A DNA stretch of 49,427 nt from Streptococcus mitis (GCF_003943935.1 NZ_RJOB01000004.1:1-49427); one strand, 5' to 3'; shown: positions 8,309 to 17,051, numbered from the stretch's first letter. Notes: a model not told the origin generated them from the sequence alone. Numbers and translations: made by a program.

Positions 8309-9225
8309 TGAATCAAGAAGAATTAGCTAAAAAATTACTTTCTCCCTCAAAAAACTCTCGTTTAGAGAAACTAGGAAAAGGCTTGACCTTTGCCTGTCTG
8401 TCTTTGATTGTCATTATTGTGGCTATGATTTTGATTTTCGTAGCCCAAAAAGGTTTGTCGACCTTCTTTGTCAATGGGGTCAACATCTTTGATTTCCTTT
8501 TTGGACAAACTTGGAATCCTTCAGGTAAACAATTTGGTGCCCTTCCCATGATTTTGGGTTCCTTTATTGTCACAATCCTATCAGCACTTATCGCAACTCC
8601 TTTTGCCATCGGTGCGGCAGTCTTTATGACAGAAGTATCACCAAAGGGTGCAAAAATCTTGCAACCAGCCATTGAATTGCTGGTTGGGATTCCTTCAGTT
8701 GTCTATGGATTTATCGGTTTGCAGGTCGTAGTTCCCTTTGTCCGCAGTGTCTTTGGTGGAACTGGTTTTGGGATTTTGTCAGGGATTTTCGTTCTCTTTG
8801 TCATGATTTTACCAACAGTAACCTTTATGACAACCGATAGCTTGCGTGCGGTGCCTCGTCACTACCGTGAAGCTAGTTTGGCTATGGGAGCTACTCGCTG
8901 GCAAACCATTTGGCGCGTGACCTTGAAGGCGGCGCGTTCAGGGATTTTCACAGCGGTGGTCTTTGGGATGGCGCGTGCCTTTGGTGAGGCCTTGGCCATT
9001 CAGATGGTGGTCGGAAACTCAGCCGTTGTCCCAACTTCATTGACAACACCTGCCGCGACCTTGACCTCTGTTTTGACCATGGGTATCGGAAATACCGTTA
9101 TGGGAACAGTTGACAATAACGTTCTCTGGTCACTGGCCTTAGTCTTGCTTTTGATGAGTTTGGCCTTCAACAGTGTGATTAAATTGATTACGAAAGAAAG
9201 AGGAAAGAAAAACTATGCACGCTAA
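8308..9225 (+). CDS. pstC: phosphate ABC transporter permease PstC
   Basis: One of two membrane subunits of the phosphate importer, 305 residues with about six hydrophobic segments. The EAA loop that docks the ATPase reads EASLAMGATRWQTIWRVTL (about residues 191-209). A cytoplasmic N-terminus of about 25 polar residues precedes the first helix, as in other PstC. ATG shares its A with the pstS stop; the 3' end overlaps pstA by 11 bp. Confidence 0.5.
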   Translation: MNQEELAKKLLSPSKNSRLEKLGKGLTFACLSLIVIIVAMILIFVAQKGLSTFFVNGVNIFDFLFGQTWNPSGKQFGALPMILGSFIVTILSALIATPFAIGAAVFMTEVSPKGAKILQPAIELLVGIPSVVYGFIGLQVVVPFVRSVFGGTGFGILSGIFVLFVMILPTVTFMTTDSLRAVPRHYREASLAMGATRWQTIWRVTLKAARSGIFTAVVFGMARAFGEALAIQMVVGNSAVVPTSLTTPAATLTSVLTMGIGNTVMGTVDNNVLWSLALVLLLMSLAFNSVIKLITKERGKKNYAR

Positions 9226-10099
9226 GAAATTAGATAAAATTGCAACAGCTGTCCTCTACTCGATTGCAGGAATCATCGTTGCCATCTTGGCATCCTTGAT
9301 TCTTTATATCTTGGTTCGTGGTTTGCCCCACATCTCTTGGTCTTTCTTGACTGGCAAATCCTCTTCTTACCAAGCAGGTGGAGGGATTGGAATTCAGCTC
9401 TATAATTCCTTCTTCCTTCTGGTCATTACCTTGATTATTTCTGTGCCCTTGTCTATGGGAGCTGGGATTTTCCTAGCTGAATATGCCAAAAAAGGTCCTG
9501 TGACCAACTTTGTCAGAACCTGTATTGAAATCTTGTCTTCTCTACCATCAGTGGTTGTAGGTCTCTTTGGTTACTTGATCTTTGTAGTTCAGTTTGAGTA
9601 CGGATTTTCAATCATCTCAGGTGCCTTGGCCTTGACAGTCTTTAACCTGCCTCAGATGACTCGTAATGTTGAGGACAGCTTGAAACACGTTCACCATACG
9701 CAACGTGAGGCTGGTTTGGCCCTTGGGATTTCTCGCTGGGAGACTGTGGTCCATGTGGTTATTCCAGAAGCCCTTCCAGGGATTGTGACTGGGGTCGTCT
9801 TAGCTTCTGGTCGTATCTTTGGTGAGGCGGCTGCTCTTATCTATACAGCAGGACAATCCGCTCCAGCCCTTGACTGGTCTAACTGGAATATTCTCAGTGT
9901 GACTAGCCCAATCTCTATCTTCCGTCAAGCAGAAACATTGGCTGTCCACATTTGGAAAGTCAATAGCGAAGGAACCATTCCTGATGGAACCATCGTATCA
10001 GCAGGTTCTGCAGCCGTGCTCCTCATCTTTATCCTCATCTTTAACTTTGGAGCCCGCAAACTCGGAAGCTACCTACATAAGAAATTAACCGCTGCCTAA
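9215..10099 (+). CDS. pstA: phosphate ABC transporter permease PstA
   Basis: Second membrane subunit, 294 residues. The EAA loop is REAGLALGISRWETVVHVVI, followed by the PEALPGIVTG turn. The start overlaps the end of pstC by 11 bp, typical for subunits translated in equal amounts. It ends 10 bases before the first pstB, which has its own strong RBS (AAGGAGA). Confidence 0.5.
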   Translation: MHAKKLDKIATAVLYSIAGIIVAILASLILYILVRGLPHISWSFLTGKSSSYQAGGGIGIQLYNSFFLLVITLIISVPLSMGAGIFLAEYAKKGPVTNFVRTCIEILSSLPSVVVGLFGYLIFVVQFEYGFSIISGALALTVFNLPQMTRNVEDSLKHVHHTQREAGLALGISRWETVVHVVIPEALPGIVTGVVLASGRIFGEAAALIYTAGQSAPALDWSNWNILSVTSPISIFRQAETLAVHIWKVNSEGTIPDGTIVSAGSAAVLLIFILIFNFGARKLGSYLHKKLTAA

Positions 10100-10109
10100 A
10101 GGAGAAGCC

Positions 10110-10913
10110 ATGTCAAAATATAATTGGGATGAAAAGCATATCATCACCTTTCCTGAAGAAAAAGTGGCCCTCTCTACCAAGGATTTACATGTTTACTACG
10201 GTAAAAAAGAATCCATCAAGGGCATCGATATGCAATTTGAAAAAAATAAAATCACAGCCTTAATTGGCCCATCTGGATCAGGAAAATCAACCTACCTCCG
10301 CAGTTTAAATCGTATGAATGATACGATTGATATTGCCAAGGTAACAGGTCAAATCCTCTATCAAGGAATTGACGTTAACCGTCCAGAAATCAATGTTTAT
10401 GAGATGCGTAAACACATCGGGATGGTCTTCCAACGACCAAATCCCTTTGCCAAGTCTATCTACCGCAACATCACTTTTGCCCATGAACGTGCAGGAGTCA
10501 AGGACAAGCAAGTCTTGGATGAAATTGTGGAAACTTCTCTCCGTCAGGCTGCCCTTTGGGACCAGGTCAAAGACGATCTGCATAAGTCAGCCTTGACCCT
10601 ATCAGGTGGCCAGCAACAACGTCTCTGTATCGCTCGTGCCATTTCGGTCAAACCTGACATTCTCTTGATGGATGAGCCTGCGTCTGCCTTGGATCCAATT
10701 GCGACAGCCCAGCTGGAAGAAACCATGTTGGAATTAAAGAAAGACTTCACTATCATCATCGTGACTCACAGTATGCAGCAGGCTGCGCGTGCTAGTGACT
10801 ACACAGGATTTTTCTACTTGGGTGACTTGATCGAGTATGATAAAACATCTAATATTTTCCAAAATGCCAAACTACAGTCAACCAATGACTACGTAACAGG
10901 ACACTTTGGATAG
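10110..10913 (+). CDS. pstB: phosphate ABC transporter ATPase PstB (first copy)
   Basis: Cytoplasmic ATPase driving PstCA, 267 residues. Walker A is GPSGSGKST, the signature LSGGQQQR, Walker B ILLMDEP and the H-loop histidine is His220 (VTHSMQQAAR). All catalytic residues are intact. It has an N-terminal extension of about 17 residues compared with the second copy. It is the first of two adjacent pstB genes, an arrangement usual in streptococci. Confidence 0.5.
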   Translation: MSKYNWDEKHIITFPEEKVALSTKDLHVYYGKKESIKGIDMQFEKNKITALIGPSGSGKSTYLRSLNRMNDTIDIAKVTGQILYQGIDVNRPEINVYEMRKHIGMVFQRPNPFAKSIYRNITFAHERAGVKDKQVLDEIVETSLRQAALWDQVKDDLHKSALTLSGGQQQRLCIARAISVKPDILLMDEPASALDPIATAQLEETMLELKKDFTIIIVTHSMQQAARASDYTGFFYLGDLIEYDKTSNIFQNAKLQSTNDYVTGHFG

Positions 10914-10925
10914 AAAGGAAACAGT

Positions 10926-11684
10926 ATGACAGAAGCGATTTTACAGGTGTCAGACCTGTCCGTTTATTACAATCAAAAAAAGGCCTTGAATAGTGTTTCC
11001 CTATCTTTCCAACCTAAAGAAATTACAGCCTTGATTGGTCCATCTGGATCAGGAAAGTCAACCCTCCTCAAGGCTATCAACCGTATGGGAGATCTCAATC
11101 CAGAGGTAACCACAACTGGTTCGGTGGTTTACAACGGCCACAATATTTACAGCCCGCGTACAGATACAGTTGAATTGCGTAAGGAAATTGGTATGGTTTT
11201 CCAACAACCAAACCCTTTCCCTATGTCTATCTACGAAAATGTTGTCTACGGGCTTCGTATCAATGGAGTTAAGGACAAGCAGGTTCTGGATGAAGCTGTG
11301 GAAAAAGCCTTGCAGCGTGCTTCCATCTGGGATGAGGTCAAGGACCGTCTGCATGATTCAGCTATCGGGCTTTCAGGTGGACAACAACAACGTGTCTGCG
11401 TTGCCCGTGTCTTGGCAACTAGTCCTAAAATCATTCTCTTGGATGAACCGACTTCAGCCTTGGATCCTATCTCTGCTGGTAAGATTGAGGAAACCTTGTA
11501 TGGTCTAAAAGATAAATACACCATGCTCTTGGTTACACGCTCTATGCAACAAGCCTCTCGTATCTCTGACAAGACAGGATTTTTCCTTGATGGAGATTTG
11601 ATTGAGTTTAACGATACCAAGAAGATGTTCCTCAACCCACAACACAAGGAAACAGAAGACTATATTTCAGGAAAATTTGGATAA
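10926..11684 (+). CDS. pstB: phosphate ABC transporter ATPase PstB (second copy, Arg in place of H-loop His)
   Basis: Second PstB ATPase, 252 residues, clearly homologous to the preceding gene. Walker A (GPSGSGKST), signature [12 protein letters not shown] and Walker B (IILLDEP) are intact, but the switch position reads [10 protein letters not shown]: codon CGC at 11538-11540 gives Arg205 where the first copy has histidine. In ABC ATPases the H-loop histidine contacts the ATP gamma-phosphate, so this subunit is probably slower or regulatory if it forms a heterodimer with the first copy. RBS AAAGGAAA; phoU follows after 8 bases. Confidence 0.5.
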   Translation: MTEAILQVSDLSVYYNQKKALNSVSLSFQPKEITALIGPSGSGKSTLLKAINRMGDLNPEVTTTGSVVYNGHNIYSPRTDTVELRKEIGMVFQQPNPFPMSIYENVVYGLRINGVKDKQVLDEAVEKALQRASIWDEVKDRLHDSAIGLSGGQQQRVCVARVLATSPKIILLDEPTSALDPISAGKIEETLYGLKDKYTMLLVTRSMQQASRISDKTGFFLDGDLIEFNDTKKMFLNPQHKETEDYISGKFG

Positions 11685-11692
11685 GGAGATAA

Positions 11693-12349
11693 ATGATGTT
11701 ACGTTCTCAATTTGAAGAAGATTTAGAGAAATTGCACAATCAGTTCTATGCTATGGGACAGGAAGTGCTATCCCAAATCAATCGTACAGTGCGTGCATTT
11801 GTTACGCATGATCGTGATTTGGCCAAAGAAGTCATCGAAGACGATGCAGAAGTAAACGAATACGAAGTGAAATTGGAGAAGAAATCATTTGAAATGATTG
11901 CCCTCCAACAACCGGTTTCTCAAGACTTGCGTACAGTTCTAACAGTCTTGAAGGCCGTGTCTGACTTGGAACGTATGGGTGACCATGCGGTGTCAATCGC
12001 AAAAGCAACTATTCGTATGAAGGGGGAACAACGTATCCCTGCTGTTGAAGAAGAAATCAAGAGAATGGGTCGCGATGTCAAAAACTTCGTCGAAGCAGCC
12101 CTTGAACTCTATCTCAATGGTTCAGTAGACCAAGCCTATGAAGTAGCAGCCATGGACGAAAAAATCAACCATTATTTTGATAGCATTCGTGACTTGGCTA
12201 CAGAAGAAATCAAGAAAAACCCAGATGCCATCGTTACAGGTCGTGATTATTTCCAAGTGATTGCTTTCTTGGAACGCATTGGAGACTATGCCAAGAATAT
12301 CTGTGAATGGGTTGTTTACTTTGAAACAGGTAAGATTGTAGAATTGTAA
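11693..12349 (+). CDS. phoU: phosphate transport regulator PhoU
   Basis: Peripheral helical protein that links the Pst transporter to the phosphate-sensing kinase and moderates uptake. It is 218 residues (or 217 from the second ATG at 11696) and made of two similar three-helix halves. Each carries the PhoU metal-site motif: DLERMGDHA in the first half, LERIGDYAKNI in the second. Last gene of the operon; RBS AAGGAGAT spans the pstB stop region. Confidence 0.5.
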   Translation: MMLRSQFEEDLEKLHNQFYAMGQEVLSQINRTVRAFVTHDRDLAKEVIEDDAEVNEYEVKLEKKSFEMIALQQPVSQDLRTVLTVLKAVSDLERMGDHAVSIAKATIRMKGEQRIPAVEEEIKRMGRDVKNFVEAALELYLNGSVDQAYEVAAMDEKINHYFDSIRDLATEEIKKNPDAIVTGRDYFQVIAFLERIGDYAKNICEWVVYFETGKIVEL

Positions 12350-12373
12350 AGTATTCAAATGCTAAAATTATTG

Positions 12374-12412
12374 TGAAAGCTTACTTTTTACTAGAGTAAG
12401 CTTTCATTGTAT
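12374..12412 (+). terminator. terminator of the pst operon
   Basis: tgaaagcttact (12374-12385) pairs perfectly with agtaagctttca (12395-12406). The T-tract after it is short and interrupted, so termination may be leaky. Confidence 0.5.
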
Positions 12413-12440
12413 AGATAATTTACTTTGTCAGAGGTGAATA

Positions 12441-12593
12441 ATGAACTACATACAGAATATAAGAAAAAAAGTTGGAAAAGATAAAATTATTTTAAATTTC
12501 ACATGTGGAATATTAAGTCAATCAGGAAAAATATTATTACAAAAACGAGCAGATAAAGGAACTTTGGGATTACCAGGTGGTGCTTTTGCATAA
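12441..12593 (+). pseudogene. Nudix hydrolase, N-terminal fragment (split gene)
   Basis: ATG with RBS AGAGG opens 50 codons reading MNYIQNIRKK... to ...KRADKGTLGLPGGAFA and then TAA. The end GLPGGA is the start of the Nudix box (GX5EX7REUXEEXGU). The rest of the box is found 3.2 kb downstream at 15791 (IELGESALKALVREFYEETG). The fragment therefore looks like the front of a Nudix hydrolase gene cut inside its catalytic motif. Confidence 0.5.
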
Positions 12594-12676
12594 TAATAAC
12601 AGGTGCTTAAAACTCTGATAAATTAAGTGGTTGAGTGTTTTACAAATTATACTTACTGTAAAAAGTTCAAAAAGAA

Positions 12677-12685
12677 TGATATAAT
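12677..12685 (+). promoter_or_regulatory. extended -10 promoter of the methyltransferase cassette
   Basis: TGATATAAT with TATAAT at 12680-12685 and no clear -35. The predicted start near 12692 leaves a very short leader carrying GGAGG (12693-12697), 8 bases before ATG 12706. Confidence 0.5.
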
Positions 12686-12705
12686 TTAAAATGGAGGATA
12701 TTACC

Positions 12706-13758
12706 ATGAAAATTAATGCTGTAGATTTATTTTGTGGTGTTGGAGGGTTGACCTGTGGTGTTCAGCAAGCAGGTATAAATGTAATTGCAGGTTATGATAT
12801 AGATCCTCGTAGTCAATTTGCATATGAATTTAATAATAAAGCGAGATTCATCTTAAAAGATGTTAAAGAAATTGATAGCAAGGAAATTACTGCTCTTTAT
12901 CCGAATGATACTGATATAAAAATTTTAATGGGTTGTGCCCCATGCCAACCCTTTTCGACTTATAGTCATAAGTACAAGAATAGTGAGAATACACTTCAGA
13001 AGATGGATCTTTTAGACTATTTTGGGAAACAAATAGAGTATGTTCAACCCGATATTGTTTCGATGGAAAATGTTCCACAAATGGTCAATGAAAAGGTATT
13101 TAAAAAATTTATCCAGATTTTGAATGATAATAATTACTTAATTGATTACAAAGTGGTATTCGCGCCAGATTACGGTGTTCCTCAAAAAAGAAAGAGATTA
13201 TTACTTTTAGCTTCAAAATTAGGAGAAATCAAATTAATCCCCGCACAATTTAATAAAGATAATTACCCAACACTTCGAGATACAATTGGAAATTTACCAA
13301 AATTGAAGGCAGGAGCCACTGATTTAAATGATCCTCTTCATAGAAGTAGAAATCTATCGGAATTGAATATGAAGAGAATAAAACAGTCAAAACCTGGTGG
13401 AACTTGGAAGGATTGGGACGAGGAGCTATTACTGGAAGCTTATAAGAAAAAAAGCGGAGCTTCTTTTGGATCGGTATATGGTCGTTTAGAGTGGGATAAA
13501 CCTGCTAATACAATTACAACACAATTCCCAGGAATAGGAAATGGGCGATTTGGACATCCTGATCAAGATAGAGCTTTAAGTTTACGTGAAGGTGCAATGT
13601 TACAAACATTTCCGAGAGATTACTTATTTACAAAACCTGAACTTGGGGGAAAATATCCTATTTCACAGGTAGCATTACAAATTGGGAATGCTGTCCCTCC
13701 GAAGTTAGGTGAAGTTATTGGAAATAGTATATTGAAGCATTTGGAGAAAATTAAATGA
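12706..13758 (+). CDS. C5-cytosine-specific DNA methyltransferase
   Basis: Transfers a methyl group from SAM to C5 of cytosine in a specific DNA site. It is 350 residues, typical of single-specificity enzymes. Motif I is DLFCGVGGLTCG near the N-terminus. Motif IV is GCAPCQPFST with catalytic Cys80, motif VI contains ENVP, motif VIII QKRKRLLLL starts at residue 160, and motif X QIGNAVPPKLG starts at residue 326. The target-recognition region lies between about residues 170 and 285 and did not suggest a known site. ATG 12706 is chosen over 12691 because GGAGG lies between them. It overlaps the following ATPase gene by 4 bp (ATGA), so the two proteins are made together: the enzyme probably protects self DNA. 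Confidence 0.5.
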   Translation: MKINAVDLFCGVGGLTCGVQQAGINVIAGYDIDPRSQFAYEFNNKARFILKDVKEIDSKEITALYPNDTDIKILMGCAPCQPFSTYSHKYKNSENTLQKMDLLDYFGKQIEYVQPDIVSMENVPQMVNEKVFKKFIQILNDNNYLIDYKVVFAPDYGVPQKRKRLLLLASKLGEIKLIPAQFNKDNYPTLRDTIGNLPKLKAGATDLNDPLHRSRNLSELNMKRIKQSKPGGTWKDWDEELLLEAYKKKSGASFGSVYGRLEWDKPANTITTQFPGIGNGRFGHPDQDRALSLREGAMLQTFPRDYLFTKPELGGKYPISQVALQIGNAVPPKLGEVIGNSILKHLEKIK

Positions 13759-15746
13759 GTATTGAGAAAATAGACTTGCAAATTGCCTTTGGTGCTGTAA
13801 AGCATTTTGGCAGAAATTTATATACATCAAATCCACCAGCAATCACAGAATTGATTGCAAATTCTTGGGATGCTTATTGTACAGAGTGTAATATTTATTA
13901 CAATGATACTGAAAATGATGGGGATAAAAAAACTTCTTTGCTAATTGTTGATGATGGTATTGGTATGACAGATGAAGAGTTGTCTGGTAGATATGCTATT
14001 TCTGGTACAGAAAAAAATACTGATTCAGTTAGACGTCCTGATGGAATTACCCTTAGACCTTATATGGGTAGAAAAGGTATCGGAAAATTTTCAGCATTTA
14101 GTTTAGGTGATAGTTATGTACTTTATACAAAGAGTGACATAGATACTCAATGGAAAAAAATGATTTTTAGATATGAATTATTACTTGAAGACAGACCGAC
14201 TGTTCCAATTGCTGTGGAATACATTGATTCTTTGCAAGAATTGAAAGAGTTTTTTCCAGATTTAGAGGAAAATACTACTGGAACAATTGTTTATATACCT
14301 AAGATGAGAAGAAAAATCATCTCATCAAGTATTGAGGGATTGAAGAATTTAATTTCTAGAAGATTCTCTATAAATGTAATTAATAATCATGATTTTAGTC
14401 TTAAAATTAATTCAGAAATTGTAGATTTGAGCCAGCATTTTTATGATAATAATTTAGAGTTTGTTTATTATTTCGGTACAGAGTTAGAAGAAATCAAACA
14501 ACGCTTCCCTAATGTTCCAGAAAAGAATTTTTACAAAGAAGATGATGAATTCTTTACTAATCATTCAATTAGTGGATGGCTCGGTACTGTCGAAATTCCC
14601 AGTCAATTACTTGCTGATGAAAATATAAGTATTTCAGGCGTAATAGTCTATATTCATGGAAAATTAGCTGATGAGGATATTTTACGGGATAAATTAAAAA
14701 ATAGGATAACAAACTCATACTTTTTAGGCGAAGTCAATGCAGATTTTCTTCAAAATGAAGAAGAAGACCCTGTGCTTAGTAGTAGAGAGGGTTTAAATAA
14801 AGAAATACCAAATGTTAAATTATTAATTGAAAAACTATCTAAAATAAGTAATAAGTTAAATTCAAATTGGAATGATTTGCGTGCTAACAGAGATATAGAA
14901 AAACTTGATTTTCTTGATAAAATGTTAAGTACTGATAGTGGATTGGGGACCGCATTCGAACTTTATAGCGATAAACAGCAAAAACAGGTTGCAAAGCTTG
15001 CACAAAGAGTTTTTGATAATGATGAAAAATATTCAGATGCTGAATATAGGGTTTATGGACAAGCAATCTTTGCACTTGTAAATAATAAAGTTATAAATGA
15101 AATTACTATAGATACAGATACGGAGACTTTTGGAGAGATCTTAAAGAAATTCTATAGCTTATTTGAGAAAACGGAACTAAATGCTGCTTTACGTATGAAA
15201 TCTAATATTGAAGATCGTATTAGTATTATCAATAAACTAAAACTAATTATTGACGCTGAAGATGTTGAGAGTGTTTTTGAGGAACATCTAGCTAAAAATC
15301 CATGGTTGATTAATCAATATTGGGATAAACCAAGTAATGAAATTGTGATTGAAACACAAAACACATATAAAGCAATTATTCAAGAACGTAAGGTTAGTGG
15401 AAGAACCGATATTATTACAAAAGTTGCAGATGAGCCTTATCCAATTATCTGTGAGCTAAAAAGAGAGAAAGTTACTGCGTACTCTACACCTGAAATTTCC
15501 GAAATAACCAGTCAGATCTATAAATACAGACGATTTATTAGTGATGAAATAAACCGATCAAATAGTTCTTTAAGAATCTCAAATACTAATGATATAAAAG
15601 CTTATTTTATTTGTGGTGAGAAATCTAAGGAAAAACTAGAAGATTTAGATTTAATTGAATTGAAAAATAACAATATCGAATTAAAAACATATCAAGAGAT
15701 TATTAGACAAGCTGAAAGAGTTTATAGTGATAGAGTAAGAGAGTAA
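13755..15746 (+). CDS. MORC/MutL-like GHKL ATPase fused to a PD-(D/E)XK nuclease-like domain
   Basis: 663-residue protein, probably the effector of a restriction or defence module. N-terminal GHKL ATPase: N-box ELIANSWDA (Glu32 general base, Asn36 Mg ligand), G1 box DDGIGMT (66-72) and G2 box GRKGIGKFSAFSLGD (105-119). A second-domain motif, GEVNADFL (from 325) with SSREGL soon after, is typical of prokaryotic MORC-like proteins. The C-terminal domain, from about 505, begins FEEHLAKNPWLI and carries GRTDII (Asp552), then CELKR (Glu567, Lys569): a D-X14-E-X-K core with the layout of DUF4263/Shedu-like nucleases. A helical region lies between. AT-rich and translationally coupled to the methyltransferase. 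Domain assignment is strong; defence function is inferred from the pairing. Confidence 0.5.
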   Translation: MSIEKIDLQIAFGAVKHFGRNLYTSNPPAITELIANSWDAYCTECNIYYNDTENDGDKKTSLLIVDDGIGMTDEELSGRYAISGTEKNTDSVRRPDGITLRPYMGRKGIGKFSAFSLGDSYVLYTKSDIDTQWKKMIFRYELLLEDRPTVPIAVEYIDSLQELKEFFPDLEENTTGTIVYIPKMRRKIISSSIEGLKNLISRRFSINVINNHDFSLKINSEIVDLSQHFYDNNLEFVYYFGTELEEIKQRFPNVPEKNFYKEDDEFFTNHSISGWLGTVEIPSQLLADENISISGVIVYIHGKLADEDILRDKLKNRITNSYFLGEVNADFLQNEEEDPVLSSREGLNKEIPNVKLLIEKLSKISNKLNSNWNDLRANRDIEKLDFLDKMLSTDSGLGTAFELYSDKQQKQVAKLAQRVFDNDEKYSDAEYRVYGQAIFALVNNKVINEITIDTDTETFGEILKKFYSLFEKTELNAALRMKSNIEDRISIINKLKLIIDAEDVESVFEEHLAKNPWLINQYWDKPSNEIVIETQNTYKAIIQERKVSGRTDIITKVADEPYPIICELKREKVTAYSTPEISEITSQIYKYRRFISDEINRSNSSLRISNTNDIKAYFICGEKSKEKLEDLDLIELKNNNIELKTYQEIIRQAERVYSDRVRE

Positions 15747-15763
15747 AATTTTTTATTTAATAA

Positions 15764-16066
15764 GCCTTATTCTCCTTACTGTGGGATTCCATTGAACTTG
15801 GTGAATCGGCTTTAAAAGCTTTAGTGCGAGAGTTTTATGAAGAAACGGGAGTTGAAGTGAGAGCGGAAAAACTCTTAAATGCTTATACAAAATATTCAGA
15901 TAGTTATCCGAATGGTGATGAGGCTCAAGTTCTTATAATCTTGTATTTAGTTTCATTTAAAACTTCTATTTCTACAAATTTTTTTACAAGTGATGAAACT
16001 TTAGAATTAGGATTTTTTGATCATAGGGGCATACAAAATATTGCAATTGTAAACCAGCAACATTAA
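15764..16066 (+). pseudogene. Nudix hydrolase, C-terminal fragment (split gene, second stop)
   Basis: From 15791 the frame reads IELGESALKALVREFYEETGVEV, the bulk of a Nudix box lacking its first residues, then about 70 residues of the domain ending VNQQH and TAA at 16064. Beyond that stop the same frame continues DMINDFF and a natural-looking stop at 16088. So the TAA at 16064 may be a later nonsense change in a gene already dead. No start codon or RBS lies in front of the fragment. It completes the fragment at 12441 with little or no overlap. Region 16091-16174 holds nothing else I recognise. Confidence 0.5.
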
Positions 16067-16174
16067 GATATGATAAATGATTTTTTTTAAAATAAGTTTC
16101 CAATAGATAGATAAACTAACAACTGGATTTCTATTTTTTAGTAAATATATTTTATGAAAATGCAAGAAAAACAC

Positions 16175-16203
16175 TTGACAAGCATCTTGGATAGCGTTAT
16201 AAT
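16175..16203 (+). promoter_or_regulatory. perfect consensus sigma-A promoter of the amino-acid binding protein gene
   Basis: TTGACA (16175-16180), 17-base spacer, TATAAT (16198-16203): matches the consensus at every position. The leader is about 25 nt, with AGAGAGG before the ATG. Confidence 0.5.
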
Positions 16204-16234
16204 TATACAAAATTAACAGAGAGGTTGTTTATTT

Positions 16235-17050
16235 ATGAAATCAAAAAAATGGATATTTGTTTTATGTAGTTTTCTTGCAAGTTTTTTCTTAGTAGCTTGC
16301 CAGTCGGGTTCTAATGGTTCTCAGTCAGCTGTTGAGGCCATTAAGCAAAAAGGGAAATTGGTTGTGGCGACCAGTCCTGATTATGCACCTTTTGAATTCC
16401 AAGCCTTGGTTGATGGAAAAAATCAGGTAGTCGGTGCGGATATTGACATGGCCCAGGCTATCGCTGATGAACTTGGGGTGAAGTTGGAAATTTCAAGCAT
16501 GAGTTTTGACAATGTCTTGACCAGTCTTCAAACTGGGAAGGCAGATCTAGCAGTTGCGGGAATTAGCGCTACTGACGAGAGAAAAGAAGTCTTTGATTTT
16601 TCAATCCCTTACTATGAAAACAAGATTAGTTTCTTGGTTCGTAAGGCTGATGTAGAAAAATATAAGGATTTAACTAGTCTAGAAACTGCTAATATTGCAG
16701 CCCAAAAAGGGACTGTTCCAGAAGCTATGGTCAAGGAACAATTGCCAAAAGCTCAATTGACTTCCCTAACCAATATGGGTGAAGCTGTCAATGAGTTACA
16801 GGCTGGAAAAGTAGATGCTGTTCATATGGATGAGCCTGTTGCTCTTAGCTATGCTGCTAAAAATGCAAACCTAGCTGTAGCAACTGTCAGCTTGAAGATG
16901 AAGGACGGCGAAGCCAATGCCGTTGCCCTTAGAAAAAATAGTGCTGATTTGAAAGAAGTGGTGGACAAGGTCATCCAAAAACTCAAGGATGAAGGAACTT
17001 ACCAAAGCTATCTTGAAAAAGCAGCAAGTCTAACAGAAGTTGAACAATAA
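16235..17050 (+). CDS. amino-acid ABC transporter substrate-binding lipoprotein
   Basis: Extracellular solute-binding protein family 3 (polar amino acids), 271 residues. The signal peptide ends in the lipobox LVAC with Cys22 for lipid attachment. The domain opens with the family pattern GKLVVATSPDYAPFEF and contains GADIDMAQAIADELG and the hinge-region FSIPYYENKISFLVR. Candidate ligands are glutamine, glutamate, arginine or lysine; the sequence does not decide. No permease or ATPase is adjacent; a permease/ATPase pair of the same class lies at 47528-48945 and could be its partner, which is inference. Single-gene transcript with a strong promoter and its own terminator. Confidence 0.5.
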   Translation: MKSKKWIFVLCSFLASFFLVACQSGSNGSQSAVEAIKQKGKLVVATSPDYAPFEFQALVDGKNQVVGADIDMAQAIADELGVKLEISSMSFDNVLTSLQTGKADLAVAGISATDERKEVFDFSIPYYENKISFLVRKADVEKYKDLTSLETANIAAQKGTVPEAMVKEQLPKAQLTSLTNMGEAVNELQAGKVDAVHMDEPVALSYAAKNANLAVATVSLKMKDGEANAVALRKNSADLKEVVDKVIQKLKDEGTYQSYLEKAASLTEVEQ

Positions 17051-17051
17051 G

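Larger units (their letters stand above)
12591..15787 (+). mobile_element. inserted two-gene cassette (methyltransferase + MORC-like ATPase/nuclease)
   Basis: This interval separates the two halves of the Nudix gene and is visibly richer in A/T and in codons such as aat, ata and tta than the pst and amino-acid transporter genes on either side. TGGGATT occurs at both edges (12565-12571 and 15782-15788), within TGGGATTACCA and TGGGATTCCA. No integrase, transposase or long terminal repeats are present, so entry was probably by homologous or illegitimate recombination. Boundaries are approximate. Confidence 0.5.

Noticed and set aside
12598..12606. caggtgctt near the cassette edge as a duplicated target site
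   Set aside because: It only resembles the neighbouring Nudix sequence caggtggtgctt and has no partner at the right edge.
12591..15787. transposon or integrative element
   Set aside because: No transposase, integrase or inverted ends; only short direct repeats, so it is listed as an inserted cassette of unknown mechanism.
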